Below, one piece after another: positions 43,742-52,716 of a DNA stretch of 64,000 nucleotides (its first letter is position 1; the number at the start of each line of letters is the position of its first letter). This DNA is from Pseudoalteromonas sp. A601 (GTDB lineage: Bacteria; Pseudomonadota; Gammaproteobacteria; Enterobacterales; Alteromonadaceae). The position numbers were made by a program, and so were the translations under genes. The notes under the pieces were generated by a model. It saw nothing but the letters and a program-made list of their open reading frames with translations. It was not told the DNA's origin and ran no database searches. Location of the stretch: positions 62,001 through 126,000 of the forward strand of contig NZ_MXQF01000003.1 in NCBI RefSeq assembly GCF_002165575.1, in the 5' to 3' direction.

Positions 43742-45529
43742 TTAGCCGCGTTTTTCTAGCTCAGTTTGAATGTATTGATAGATTTGATCTTCTAACACTG
43801 ACATCGGCACAGAGCCGTGACGTAAAATTTGATTATGGAACTCACGAATATCAAAATCTTGGCCAAGCGCTTGTTCAGTCTCTTTACGTAAACGCTTAAT
43901 CGTTAACTCACCTATTTTGTATGACAACGCCTGTGCGGGCCACGAAATATAACGATCAGTTTCTGTTTTGACGTTATGTAATGAAAGCGCAGTGTTTTCG
44001 CTCATAAATTTCATCGCACGATCGCGACTCCAGCCGTACATGTGCATGCCAGTATCAACCACTAACCGCGCTGCACGCCACATTTCATAAGTTAAACGGC
44101 CAAAGTTGCTATAAGGGTCTTGATAAAAACCGGCTTCTAGGCCTAGGTATTCTGAGTATAATCCCCACCCTTCACCAAACGCGGATAAATACGCATCACG
44201 GCGATAACTAGGTAAATATTCAAGCTCTGCATTTAACGAAATTTGTAAGTGATGACCAGGTACTGCTTCATGCAGAGTTAACGCTTCTAAAACGTAAAGT
44301 GGGCGCTTATCAAGTGCATACGTATTTACCCAATAATATCCAGCTTGATCATCGCGACGCGAACCTGAGTAGCGACCAGTTGTATATTTTGGCGCGATAC
44401 TAGCTGGCACTGGAGCTACACCGTATGGCATACGAGGCAAGGTATGAAACAACTTTGGTAACTGCGCATCCATTTTCTTCGCAATATATGAGGCTTCTTT
44501 TAATAACTCTTCCGGTGTTGTGGCATAAAATTGCGGATCAGTTCGTAAAAAATGCACAAACTCGGCAAACGAGCCTTCAAAGCCCACTTCTTTAATTACC
44601 TCGTCCATTTCACTACGAATACGAGCAACTTCCTTTAAACCCAGCTCATGTATTTCTTTTGGTGTCATGTCTGTTGTTGTGTAGTACTTTGCCCTGTTTG
44701 CATAAAATGCTTCGCCATTTGGCGTGGTTGAAATGCCAACTTCACTGCGCGCACCCGGTTGGTATTCTTCATTAAAGAAGGTCAGATAATCTTTATAAGC
44801 ACCAATCACTTGCTCTTTAATTACTTTTTTCGCTTGCTGCTGCAGTGTACTAAACTCGCCATTAGGTAAGCCCGCGGTGTTAGTTAAAAATGGCTTATAA
44901 AACTCTGATTGCGTTACATCATCAACAATATAGGCTGTAATTGAGTCTTGATAACCTACCAATACCGCTTTAGGTTGAGTTAGCCCGACCTCTAAACCTT
45001 TACGCATCCATCCTATATTTTGCGCGAAAAATCGAGGAATTTGCTGCAAACGTTCTAAATATAGCTGATAGTCTGCTGAGGTTTTAAAGTCAGATTGCGA
45101 TACCATAAAAGACAAGCTCGAGTGAAAACCATATTCAGATGTCAGCGGCATATAATGGCTGTTAAATACATACTCATCGATGCTGTTCTGCACTTGGGCA
45201 CGTATGATGGTTAAGTTAATACGGTTTTCTTCACTTAGTGTGTCTTTATCAATGTCATCAAGCTGCGCCAAAAGATCGGTATTTTTTTGATATTTTTGTT
45301 CTAAAAACTCAGCTGATAAGTTATTTAATAAATAGCCATCAACTCCCTCAGGACTGCTATATGGACTGATGCTTTTGCGATAATCAACGATTGATTGCGC
45401 CACTGCAGTGAATTGTTGATCACTATCAACACTCGTCATTTGACAGGCACTTAATGAGCATACAAACGCGATGCTTAATACAGAATGGCGAAAAACAGCT
45501 GGTGTCTTATTTTTGAACTTTATTTTCAT
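43742..45529 (-). CDS. DUF885 family lipoprotein peptidase
   Basis: 595 residues. The N-terminus is a lipoprotein signal (AFVCSLSACQM, lipobox LSAC), so the protein is membrane-anchored. The family's zinc motif LHEAVPGHHLQISL is clear, with GEGWGLYSEYLGLE downstream, as in DUF885 metallopeptidase-like proteins. Likely a periplasmic or outer-membrane dipeptidase. It is transcribed towards the disrupted synthase gene and is probably monocistronic. Confidence 0.9.
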   Translation of the reverse strand: MKIKFKNKTPAVFRHSVLSIAFVCSLSACQMTSVDSDQQFTAVAQSIVDYRKSISPYSSPEGVDGYLLNNLSAEFLEQKYQKNTDLLAQLDDIDKDTLSEENRINLTIIRAQVQNSIDEYVFNSHYMPLTSEYGFHSSLSFMVSQSDFKTSADYQLYLERLQQIPRFFAQNIGWMRKGLEVGLTQPKAVLVGYQDSITAYIVDDVTQSEFYKPFLTNTAGLPNGEFSTLQQQAKKVIKEQVIGAYKDYLTFFNEEYQPGARSEVGISTTPNGEAFYANRAKYYTTTDMTPKEIHELGLKEVARIRSEMDEVIKEVGFEGSFAEFVHFLRTDPQFYATTPEELLKEASYIAKKMDAQLPKLFHTLPRMPYGVAPVPASIAPKYTTGRYSGSRRDDQAGYYWVNTYALDKRPLYVLEALTLHEAVPGHHLQISLNAELEYLPSYRRDAYLSAFGEGWGLYSEYLGLEAGFYQDPYSNFGRLTYEMWRAARLVVDTGMHMYGWSRDRAMKFMSENTALSLHNVKTETDRYISWPAQALSYKIGELTIKRLRKETEQALGQDFDIREFHNQILRHGSVPMSVLEDQIYQYIQTELEKRG

Positions 45530-45854
45530 CTTGAAAGGCTCTGCGAACTTTAGTTGATTTTAAACTACCTTATTCGATCAGTTTTACCAAAATAAATGCG
45601 ACCAAGAGTTGCTTTGATCAGGTTAAATTTACTTCAAGGTTTGCCTAGTACTTAAACAGCACTTTGTTATCGTTTATAAAACAAGCTATCGATCGGCAAA
45701 AAAGTAAATATCCATGGTAAAAAGTACTTTTTTACTTTTAAATACGCGCGATACAGATTAATGTAGGTAAGTATCAAATGCTGGGATTGCGCTGATGTCT
45801 TAAGGAGTGAGTTATTTAGTTTAGCTGTTATGCGTATTTAATTGGTATAAATAA
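45530..45854. other. Divergent intergenic region
   Basis: This holds the promoters of the DUF885 gene and the GGDEF gene. No ORF, tRNA or large repeat was seen. Repeated A/T blocks such as AAAGTACTTTTTTACTTTTA (45720-45739) and a short AGTAC/GTACT motif are present, but not clear operators. Confidence 0.4.
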
Positions 45855-46859
45855 ATGATGTTCCATGACTCCATGGCTATTGCTCAAGAAAAAATGACAA
45901 AAGTATGTATCTTTTTAGAACGTCATGCACTACCACCCTCCCCACTCAATTATAATGTTGTTTATACCTATATTAGCCAAGTAAATGCAGAGCTAAACGC
46001 CACATTAGACCGCGCAGTTGCGCTTGGCCAAGAAATAGACTGTGTTTACATCGAACAACTGTACTTTGATTATATGGACCAAGCCCACCAGGCTGAAACA
46101 TCAATGGTGCGTAATGTCGATGGGATTATTAATTCACTCTCACGCAGTGCTAAATCAACAGAGCATGATATTGTTCGTTTTGCTAGTCAAGTGAGTGATT
46201 GCGTACATTCGCTCGATGAAAATAACGCTCAAAAAAGCCGGTTAGCACTTGATACCTTAAGCAAGCATACAGCGCAATTACTTACTCAACATCAACAATT
46301 TAAACAAGAGCTTATCAAAGCAAAAAGGCTGCAAGAAAAAACCCAGCAACAATTAGTACAGCTGCGTAAACAACATATTACAGACCAACAAACAGGCTTA
46401 TATAAGCGCCATTATTTAAACCAACAAACTCAACTTTGGTTAAATCAAAACAAGTCTGTTTGTGCAATTGCTATTCAAATTGATAATTTAGATCACTTTA
46501 TTGATAATTATGGCGACATGATTGGCGAAGTTATTTTAAATAAAGTAGCCAAGCAAATACAAAAGTACGTGTTTGAAAGTGGACTACCTGGTCGCACGGG
46601 CAAAGATGCTTTTACCATTTTATTAGCTGATATAGATCCTGAAACTGCCAATGTTATTGCTGAAAAAGTCCGTAATGGTGTTGAAAAACTACGTTTTGTT
46701 AGCTCTAAGAGCGGTCTAAAACTACCCACCATTGACCTATCCCTAGGTATTGCAAAGCACCAAGATGAAAAAGACTTTAATAAACTCGCTCGTAAAGCAT
46801 CAAATGCGGCCTATAAAGCAAAATCACTAGGACAAAGCAGCTTTATCACTGGACAATAA
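45855..46859 (+). CDS. GGDEF-domain protein with a degenerate active site
   Basis: 334 residues. The N-terminal 165 residues are helical with a coiled segment (HQQFKQELIKAKRLQEKTQQQL); no membrane segment is present. The GGDEF fold follows (DQQTGLYKRHYLNQQTQ, AIQIDNLDHFIDNYGD, DLSLGIAKHQ, ARKASNAAYKAKSLG). The signature is RTGKDAF instead of RYGGDEF: the second G is K and the second acid is A. Diguanylate cyclase activity is therefore doubtful; a sensory or effector role is likelier. No ribosome binding site is evident. Confidence 0.86.
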   Translation: MMFHDSMAIAQEKMTKVCIFLERHALPPSPLNYNVVYTYISQVNAELNATLDRAVALGQEIDCVYIEQLYFDYMDQAHQAETSMVRNVDGIINSLSRSAKSTEHDIVRFASQVSDCVHSLDENNAQKSRLALDTLSKHTAQLLTQHQQFKQELIKAKRLQEKTQQQLVQLRKQHITDQQTGLYKRHYLNQQTQLWLNQNKSVCAIAIQIDNLDHFIDNYGDMIGEVILNKVAKQIQKYVFESGLPGRTGKDAFTILLADIDPETANVIAEKVRNGVEKLRFVSSKSGLKLPTIDLSLGIAKHQDEKDFNKLARKASNAAYKAKSLGQSSFITGQ

Positions 46860-46930
46860 CCTCATGCTTGATCCAAAAGCATTTTTTCTATAATCAAATT
46901 GCACCTCAGGGGTACTATCAAGTACACTAG

Positions 46931-46951
46931 TCTCTATTACCACGATAGAGA
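46931..46951 (+). promoter_or_regulatory. Leader hairpin next to the ubiE start
   Basis: TCTCTAT and ATAGAGA form a 7-bp stem, the right arm of which contains the purine-rich stretch six bases before the ubiE ATG. It could mask the ribosome binding site; only one sequence was examined. Confidence 0.5.
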
Positions 46952-46957
46952 TTTATC

Positions 46958-47713
46958 ATGAACGAGAATCAAGAAAAGACTACGCATTTTGGCTATAAAA
47001 CCGTTGCCGAAACAGACAAAGCTTCTATGGTTGCTGACGTGTTTCATTCCGTTGCAGCAAAATATGACGTAATGAATGATCTCATGTCTTTTGGTATTCA
47101 TCGTTTGTGGAAACGCCAAACCATTGCCAGCTCGGGCGTTCGTAAAGGGCATCACGTTCTCGACTTAGCAGGTGGTACTGGCGACTTAACCGCTAAATTC
47201 AGCCAACTTGTCGGTGATACAGGGCAAGTAGTTTTAGGTGATATTAATTCATCGATGCTAAAAGTAGGTCGTGAAAAACTTCACAACCTAGGCCTTGTTG
47301 GTAATATTGACTATGTGCAGATGAATGCTGAGGCATTGCCATTCCCAGATAACAGTTTTGATTTAATCACCATTGCTTTTGGTCTACGTAATGTCACGGA
47401 TAAAGATAAAGCACTGCGTTCTATGTACCGTATTTTAAAGCCAGGCGGACGTTTATTAGTATTAGAGTTTTCAAAGCCTGAGCATGAAGTATTAAGTAAA
47501 GCCTATGACTTTTACTCTTTTAATTTATTACCGACTATGGGTAAGCTCGTTGCTAATGATGGCGATTCATACAAATACTTAGCTGAATCGATTCGTATGC
47601 ACCCAGATCAAGATACCCTTAAAAGCATGATGGAAGACGCTGGCTTCGAACAAACGACTTATCAAAATTTAACCGGTGGTATTGTTGCCCTACATCGTGG
47701 TTTTAAATATTAA
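46958..47713 (+). CDS. ubiE: Ubiquinone/menaquinone biosynthesis methyltransferase
   Basis: 251 residues with [34 protein letters not shown], residues shown in part: [16 protein letters not shown], and AdoMet motif [15 protein letters not shown]. The [23 protein letters not shown] motif is diagnostic of UbiE. The enzyme C-methylates demethoxy-type quinone precursors. It heads the ubiE-ubiJ-ubiB cluster, an arrangement known across gammaproteobacteria, with short spacings to ubiJ (37 bp) and ubiB. Confidence 0.97.
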   Translation: MNENQEKTTHFGYKTVAETDKASMVADVFHSVAAKYDVMNDLMSFGIHRLWKRQTIASSGVRKGHHVLDLAGGTGDLTAKFSQLVGDTGQVVLGDINSSMLKVGREKLHNLGLVGNIDYVQMNAEALPFPDNSFDLITIAFGLRNVTDKDKALRSMYRILKPGGRLLVLEFSKPEHEVLSKAYDFYSFNLLPTMGKLVANDGDSYKYLAESIRMHPDQDTLKSMMEDAGFEQTTYQNLTGGIVALHRGFKY

Positions 47714-47750
47714 AATATAATTCTTACCAAAACCGAATTAAGGTGTTGTT

Positions 47751-48356
47751 ATGTTGACTAACTTTATTGTTGCGCTGGTTGAACGTATTTTAAATACCAG
47801 CTTAAAACTTGATACCACCTTAATCGATAAACTTGAGCCTGTGTCACATAAACGATTACTTATTGACATCCGAGACTGGCAACAACAATTTTTATTAGTC
47901 TTTACCAAGCAAGGTATTCACTTATACAGCACTAACGAACAACAATTCGACTGTATGATTAGTGGTGATATAGAAACCCTCCTAGCCCTTAAAAACCCTG
48001 CTATGTTGACCCAGTTAATTCGCCAAGATAAGTTAGACTTACAAGGTGATTTAAACATAGCTCAAGGCTTTAGTAATGCATTTTCAGCTATGGATATAGA
48101 TTGGCCGGAACATTTGTCTCGCTACTTAGGTGATGCTCCCGCACAACAGTTATGGCAAATAATGCAGCGTGCTAAACACCAAGCATTAGTTACAGACAAC
48201 AAAGTAACAGCGACCTTAACCCAATTATGTCAAGACGAACTCAAAGTGACCATTCACCCACTTGAGCTTGACCAGTTCAAACAGCAAACACGTCAGCTCA
48301 AAGGTCAAGTCGCTCAACTTGAGCAACGTATCAACCAATTACTTCAGATCCACTAA
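47751..48356 (+). CDS. ubiJ: Ubiquinone biosynthesis accessory factor UbiJ
   Basis: 201 residues with an SCP2-like lipid-binding domain in the first half (LLIDIRDWQQQFLLVF, HLYSTNEQQFDCMISGD, LDLQGDLNIAQGFSNAF) and a C-terminal coiled coil (QLKGQVAQLEQRINQLL). UbiJ binds hydrophobic ubiquinone intermediates for the soluble Ubi complex. It is encoded between ubiE and ubiB, the canonical position. Sequence is variable in this family, so context carries weight. Confidence 0.93.
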   Translation: MLTNFIVALVERILNTSLKLDTTLIDKLEPVSHKRLLIDIRDWQQQFLLVFTKQGIHLYSTNEQQFDCMISGDIETLLALKNPAMLTQLIRQDKLDLQGDLNIAQGFSNAFSAMDIDWPEHLSRYLGDAPAQQLWQIMQRAKHQALVTDNKVTATLTQLCQDELKVTIHPLELDQFKQQTRQLKGQVAQLEQRINQLLQIH

Positions 48357-48373
48357 ATCAGTAAGGATTATTT

Positions 48374-49978
48374 GTGTCAGCAGCTCGGCTTTATTACATT
48401 ACCAAAACCCTGCTTAATTACGGTTTAGATGAGTTAATTCCAAGCAAAAAAATTCCTTGGTATGGCAAAGTTGGCCGTGCTAGTTTATTTTGGCTTAAAA
48501 ATAAACATAAAGAAAAATCAGCAGGGTTACGCTTGCGCCTAGCGTTACAACAACTAGGCCCGGTATGGATTAAATTTGGTCAAATGCTGTCAACACGACG
48601 AGATTTGCTGCCACATGATATAGCTACAGAGCTGGCCTTATTACAGGATAAAGTACTGCCTTTCGAAGGCGAGCTTGCGCAACAATTAATTGAAAATGCG
48701 TTAGAGATTAATGACATTAGTGAATGCTTTAGTGACTTTGAACAAACACCATTAGCGTCAGCATCTATCGCACAAGTACATACCGCCACCTTAATTGACG
48801 AACACAATCAACCACAAGATGTAGTAATAAAAGTGATTCGTCCTGATATCAAAGTACAGATTGATGCTGATTTAGCGTTAATGGAGCAATTTGCAAAAGT
48901 AATAGCAAAACTCGTTAATGAAGCAAAACGCTTGCGCCCCGTCGAAGTAGTAAAAGAGTATAAAAAAACATTGCTTGATGAGCTCGATTTAATGCGCGAA
49001 GGTGCCAACGCAATCCAGCTAAGGCGCAACTTTGAAGACTCTGACTCGCTATATATACCTTATGTTTACAGTGATTACAGCCGATCGAATATTTTAGTGA
49101 TGGAGCGTATTTACGGTATTGCGGTATCTGACACAGAGTCCCTAATGGCGCAAAACACTAACATGAAACTCCTTGCAGAACGTGGTGTTGAAGTATTCTT
49201 CACACAAGTTTTCCGCGACAGTTTTTTTCATGCTGACATGCATCCGGGTAATATATTTGTCTCTTATGATACGCCAGAAAACCCTAAGTTTATTGGTATA
49301 GACTGCGGTATTGTTGGCACACTTAATAAAGAAGATAAGCGTTATTTAGCAGAAAACTTCATCGCCTTTTTTAACCGTGATTATCGCCAAGTTGCGCAGC
49401 TACATGTTGATTCAGGCTGGGTGCCTAAAGATACCAGTGTAGAAGAGTTTGAGTTTGCCATTCGCACAGTGTGCGAACCGATTTTTAACAAGCCGCTAGC
49501 TGAGATCTCGTTTGGTCATGTGTTAGTCAACCTATTTAATACCGCTCGTCGCTTTAATATGCAAGTTCAACCACAATTAGTGCTATTACAAAAGACCTTA
49601 CTGTATGTTGAAGGACTCGGACGGCAACTGTACCCACAACTTGATTTGTGGCAAACAGCGAAGCCTTTTTTAGAAGACTGGGTCAAGCAGCAAGTAGGGC
49701 CACTCGCGGTACTTAAGCAAATGTATGCTAACTTGCCATTTTGGGCTGAAAAAATGCCCGAATTACCAGATCTAATTTATTACAACTTGAAGCAGCAATG
49801 CAAAACAAGTGAACCACTAGCAGCACCAGCGTCACATAAACCACTTATCATGGGAGTGTTTGCTGGCGCCGCAATGATAGTCTCAGGCTTGTGTTACTTA
49901 CAAAGCGACATAATAGCCAGCACTGTTGCAGCTAGCTGTTCATTAATTGGCTTTATTTTAGCGTGGCGAAACGCATAA
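48374..49978 (+). CDS. ubiB: Ubiquinone biosynthesis atypical kinase/ATPase UbiB
   Basis: 534 residues starting at a GTG with AAGGA six bases upstream. The ABC1/UbiB kinase-like signature is present: [17 protein letters not shown] (the KxGQ motif), [11 protein letters not shown] (Ala-rich loop), VIKVIRPDI (Lys), and [10 protein letters not shown] (catalytic Asp), [11 protein letters not shown] (DFG-like). Two C-terminal membrane segments (about 490-530) anchor it. UbiB uses its ATPase to extract or deliver coenzyme Q precursors. Confidence 0.96.
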   Translation: MSAARLYYITKTLLNYGLDELIPSKKIPWYGKVGRASLFWLKNKHKEKSAGLRLRLALQQLGPVWIKFGQMLSTRRDLLPHDIATELALLQDKVLPFEGELAQQLIENALEINDISECFSDFEQTPLASASIAQVHTATLIDEHNQPQDVVIKVIRPDIKVQIDADLALMEQFAKVIAKLVNEAKRLRPVEVVKEYKKTLLDELDLMREGANAIQLRRNFEDSDSLYIPYVYSDYSRSNILVMERIYGIAVSDTESLMAQNTNMKLLAERGVEVFFTQVFRDSFFHADMHPGNIFVSYDTPENPKFIGIDCGIVGTLNKEDKRYLAENFIAFFNRDYRQVAQLHVDSGWVPKDTSVEEFEFAIRTVCEPIFNKPLAEISFGHVLVNLFNTARRFNMQVQPQLVLLQKTLLYVEGLGRQLYPQLDLWQTAKPFLEDWVKQQVGPLAVLKQMYANLPFWAEKMPELPDLIYYNLKQQCKTSEPLAAPASHKPLIMGVFAGAAMIVSGLCYLQSDIIASTVAASCSLIGFILAWRNA

Positions 49979-50045
49979 ACTAAGTGCTATTTACATTTTG
50001 CTGAGTATAATCAGCGTAAACATACAATAAAATTTGGAGTAAATC

Positions 50046-50285
50046 ATGGGCTTTGGCGGTATCAGTATTTGGCAATTATTAATAGTGTTAGCAATTATAG
50101 TGCTACTTTTTGGCACTAAAAAACTACGTGGTATCGGCGGTGATTTAGGTAACGCCGTAAAAGGCTTTAAAAAAGCTGTATCTGAAGAAGAACAAGCAAA
50201 AACCACTGACAACATAGAGCAGTCTAATAACTCAGTGCAAAATAAAGAAACGACTGACAAAAGCAAAGAAGACCATAAGGCTTAA
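50046..50285 (+). CDS. tatA: Twin-arginine translocase subunit TatA
   Basis: 79 residues beginning [23 protein letters not shown]: the N-terminal membrane helix, then the [23 protein letters not shown] amphipathic helix, shown partly here, and a charged tail. TatA forms the pore that carries folded proteins. It is followed by tatB six bases away, and TTTGGAG precedes the ATG. Confidence 0.96.
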   Translation: MGFGGISIWQLLIVLAIIVLLFGTKKLRGIGGDLGNAVKGFKKAVSEEEQAKTTDNIEQSNNSVQNKETTDKSKEDHKA

Positions 50286-50290
50286 TTAAA

Positions 50291-50620
50291 ATGGGCATGT
50301 GGGAACTTATTGTAGTTTTGATTGTGGGCCTTATTGTACTTGGTCCTGAGCGATTACCTGTTGCTATTAGAACTGTAAGCCGCTGGATTAAAACTATAAA
50401 GACGATGGCAAACTCAGTCAAAGCAGAGGTAAACGAAGAGCTTCGCGTGCATGAATTACATCAAAATCTAAAAAAAGCAGAGCAACAAAGTATGCAAGAT
50501 CTAAGTCCCGCTTTAAAAGACTCTGTTGATGAACTTCAAAAAGCAGCTGACTCAGTAACCCACAGCTATAAAAAAACGCCAGAGCAAACCGATAAAGTGA
50601 ATATTGATGAACAAAAATGA
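50291..50620 (+). CDS. tatB: Twin-arginine translocase subunit TatB
   Basis: 109 residues beginning MGMWELIVVLIVGLIVLGPERL, with the characteristic GPERLPVAIRTVSRWI hinge and amphipathic helix, and a charged helical tail (VNEELRVHELHQNLKKAEQ). TatB with TatC recognises the twin-arginine signal. It is shorter in its tail than the E. coli protein. Confidence 0.96.
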   Translation: MGMWELIVVLIVGLIVLGPERLPVAIRTVSRWIKTIKTMANSVKAEVNEELRVHELHQNLKKAEQQSMQDLSPALKDSVDELQKAADSVTHSYKKTPEQTDKVNIDEQK

Positions 50621-50666
50621 AATTATTTTTGCTGTCCCTGGTCTATTCATAGGTAAGAATTAAATT

Positions 50667-51410
50667 ATGACTGAACAAACTCAATCTGGCTTTGTTGGTC
50701 ATTTAATTGAATTACGTAATAGGCTAATGAAGGCACTGTTAGCTATTTTATTGTTTTTTATTGCCTTCGTTTACTTTGCAAACGATATTTACAGCTTTGT
50801 TGCCGCACCATTAGTCGCGCACTTACCAAGTACCGCAACTATGATCGCAACCGATGTCACGGCACCCTTTTTTGCTCCATTTAAACTGACATTATTTGTC
50901 GCATTATTTGCAGCGATCCCGGTAATTTTACACCAAATATGGGGGTTTATTGCTCCTGGCTTATATAAGCATGAAAAGCGTATGCTTATGCCAATTTTAG
51001 CGTCGAGTATTCTATTGTTTTATAGCGGTATTGCGTTTTGTTATTTTGTGGTATTACCTATCATACTCGGTTTTTTTACCAGTGTGGGTCCACAAATGAT
51101 GACTTTAGCTCCGGATATAAGCAGCTATTTAAGCTTTGCTTTAAAGCTATTTTTTGCCTTTGGTGTCGCATTTGAAATACCTGTAGCAATCATGTTGCTA
51201 TGTTGGAGTGGCGCTACTACCACTCAAAGCTTAAAAGAAAAGCGCCCTTATATTGTGGTAGGTGTTTTCGTGGTGGCTATGTTTTTAACCCCACCAGACG
51301 TACTCTCACAAACATTATTAGCATTTCCGATGCTACTGTTATTTGAATTGGGATTAATTTTAGCGGCTTTTTACAGTGTTAAGCCTCAGCAAGATGAATC
51401 AGAGGAATAA
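50667..51410 (+). CDS. tatC: Twin-arginine translocase subunit TatC
   Basis: 247 residues with six membrane segments. The N-terminal GHLIELRNRLMKAL and the FAPFKLTLFVALFAAIPVI, WGFIAPGLYKHEKR motifs are highly typical. TatC binds the RR signal peptide. The next ATG directly follows the tatC stop codon, so the downstream gene is coupled. Confidence 0.97.
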   Translation: MTEQTQSGFVGHLIELRNRLMKALLAILLFFIAFVYFANDIYSFVAAPLVAHLPSTATMIATDVTAPFFAPFKLTLFVALFAAIPVILHQIWGFIAPGLYKHEKRMLMPILASSILLFYSGIAFCYFVVLPIILGFFTSVGPQMMTLAPDISSYLSFALKLFFAFGVAFEIPVAIMLLCWSGATTTQSLKEKRPYIVVGVFVVAMFLTPPDVLSQTLLAFPMLLLFELGLILAAFYSVKPQQDESEE

Positions 51411-51932
51411 ATGAAAAAACAAATATTACCAATAATAGCACTTTTAAGTGCATCAACAGTTTATGCCGATGAAGTGAACTTACAAGCACTACAGGCCTGC
51501 ACTTTCGTTGAAAATGATTTTAATCGTCTCTTATGCTACGACAACACAATGGCAGGAAAATCATTAAGCAAACCAACAACGACAAAACAGTTAACCTCTA
51601 CTGAGACGGTCGCATCTGATGCAACAGCCGGTGCAGTGGTAGCTACTGATAAAATAGTAAAAACCAAAAATGAAGATTTTGGTTTAGAACATAAAGAAGC
51701 CGCAAAAGAAAATGATGACGAAATAACAGCAAATGTTACTAATGTTAAAGAAGCACCATATGGCGAGCTGATCATTACACTTGATAACGGCCAGCAATGG
51801 CGTCAAATAGGTTCAGACCGATTACGTTTAGACTCTGGTGACACAGTCATTATCGAACGTGGTATGTTCAATTCCTTTTTGCTGAAGAAACAAGGGAAAA
51901 ATCGTACTATTCGTGTGAAACGTACTGATTAA
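51411..51932 (+). CDS. Small exported protein of unknown function in the tat operon
   Basis: 173 residues. A signal peptide (MKKQILPIIALLSASTVYA) is followed by NLQALQACTFVENDFNRLLCYD, whose two Cys may form a disulfide, a low-complexity Thr/Lys linker (residues about 45-100) and a C-terminal beta-type domain (PYGELIITLDNGQQWRQIGSDRLRL ... SFLLKKQGKNRTIRVKR, in part). The C-terminal domain occurs in several gammaproteobacterial exported proteins. It abuts tatC and overlaps tatD by one base, so it is an operon member. Confidence 0.8.
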   Translation: MKKQILPIIALLSASTVYADEVNLQALQACTFVENDFNRLLCYDNTMAGKSLSKPTTTKQLTSTETVASDATAGAVVATDKIVKTKNEDFGLEHKEAAKENDDEITANVTNVKEAPYGELIITLDNGQQWRQIGSDRLRLDSGDTVIIERGMFNSFLLKKQGKNRTIRVKRTD

Positions 51933-52714
51933 TGACCTCAATGCTAATAGATGCAGGTGTAAACCTTACAAATCATCAATTTGATGGCCAGCATGAAGCT
52001 GTTATTGCGCGCGCTAAAGCAGAAAAAATTAACCAAATGCTACTTATTGGCTGTGATGTACAAAGCAGCCAGCAAGCACAAAGCCTTGCAGAAAAACACC
52101 AGCTATTAGCTACCGCAGGTGTCCATCCCCATGATGCTAAAACCGTGGATCAGCAATTAGAGCAACAACTAACTTTGCTTGCTCAACAAAAACAAGTGGT
52201 CGCTATTGGTGAATGTGGCCTAGATTATAATCGTGATTTTTCACCTCGAGACATTCAACGAAGTGTATTTACGCGTCAGCTCATATTAGCTGAACAGTTA
52301 AATTTTCCCGTGTATTTGCATGAACGTGATGCGAGTGAAGATATGCTGAAAATTTTAAAACAGTATCGTGTTCGGGGTGTTTTACACTGCTTTACTGGCA
52401 ATAAACACGCTTTAGAACAATACCTAGAACTAGGTTTATATATAGGCATTACTGGATGGGTATGTGATGAGCGTCGTGGTCAAGAATTACAACAACTTAT
52501 ACCTAGCATTCCATTAGAACGATTATTACTAGAAACAGATGCGCCCTTTTTAATACCCAGAACAATTAAACCTAAGCCAAAATCACGCCGTAACGAGCCA
52601 TGCTATTTACCCTATGTATGCCAGACTATTGCAACATTAAAAGGCTTAGACTTTGCAACAGTAGCGAAACAAACTACACTTAACTTTCAACAGCTATTTA
52701 TCACTAAGGCTTGA
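51932..52714 (+). CDS. tatD: TatD family metal-dependent DNase
   Basis: 260 residues of the TIM-barrel amidohydrolase fold, closely similar to E. coli TatD: MLIDAGVNLTNHQFD, TAGVHPHDAK, AIGECGLDYNRDFSP, VLHCFTGNKHAL and LLLETDAPFLIPR. It shows the metal ligands Glu of IGECG, His of HCFTG and Asp of TDAP; the N-terminal HxH is degenerate, as in E. coli TatD. TatD is a 3'-5' exonuclease, not needed for protein export. It starts on the last base of the preceding stop codon. Confidence 0.95.
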   Translation: MTSMLIDAGVNLTNHQFDGQHEAVIARAKAEKINQMLLIGCDVQSSQQAQSLAEKHQLLATAGVHPHDAKTVDQQLEQQLTLLAQQKQVVAIGECGLDYNRDFSPRDIQRSVFTRQLILAEQLNFPVYLHERDASEDMLKILKQYRVRGVLHCFTGNKHALEQYLELGLYIGITGWVCDERRGQELQQLIPSIPLERLLLETDAPFLIPRTIKPKPKSRRNEPCYLPYVCQTIATLKGLDFATVAKQTTLNFQQLFITKA

Positions 52715-52716
52715 TT

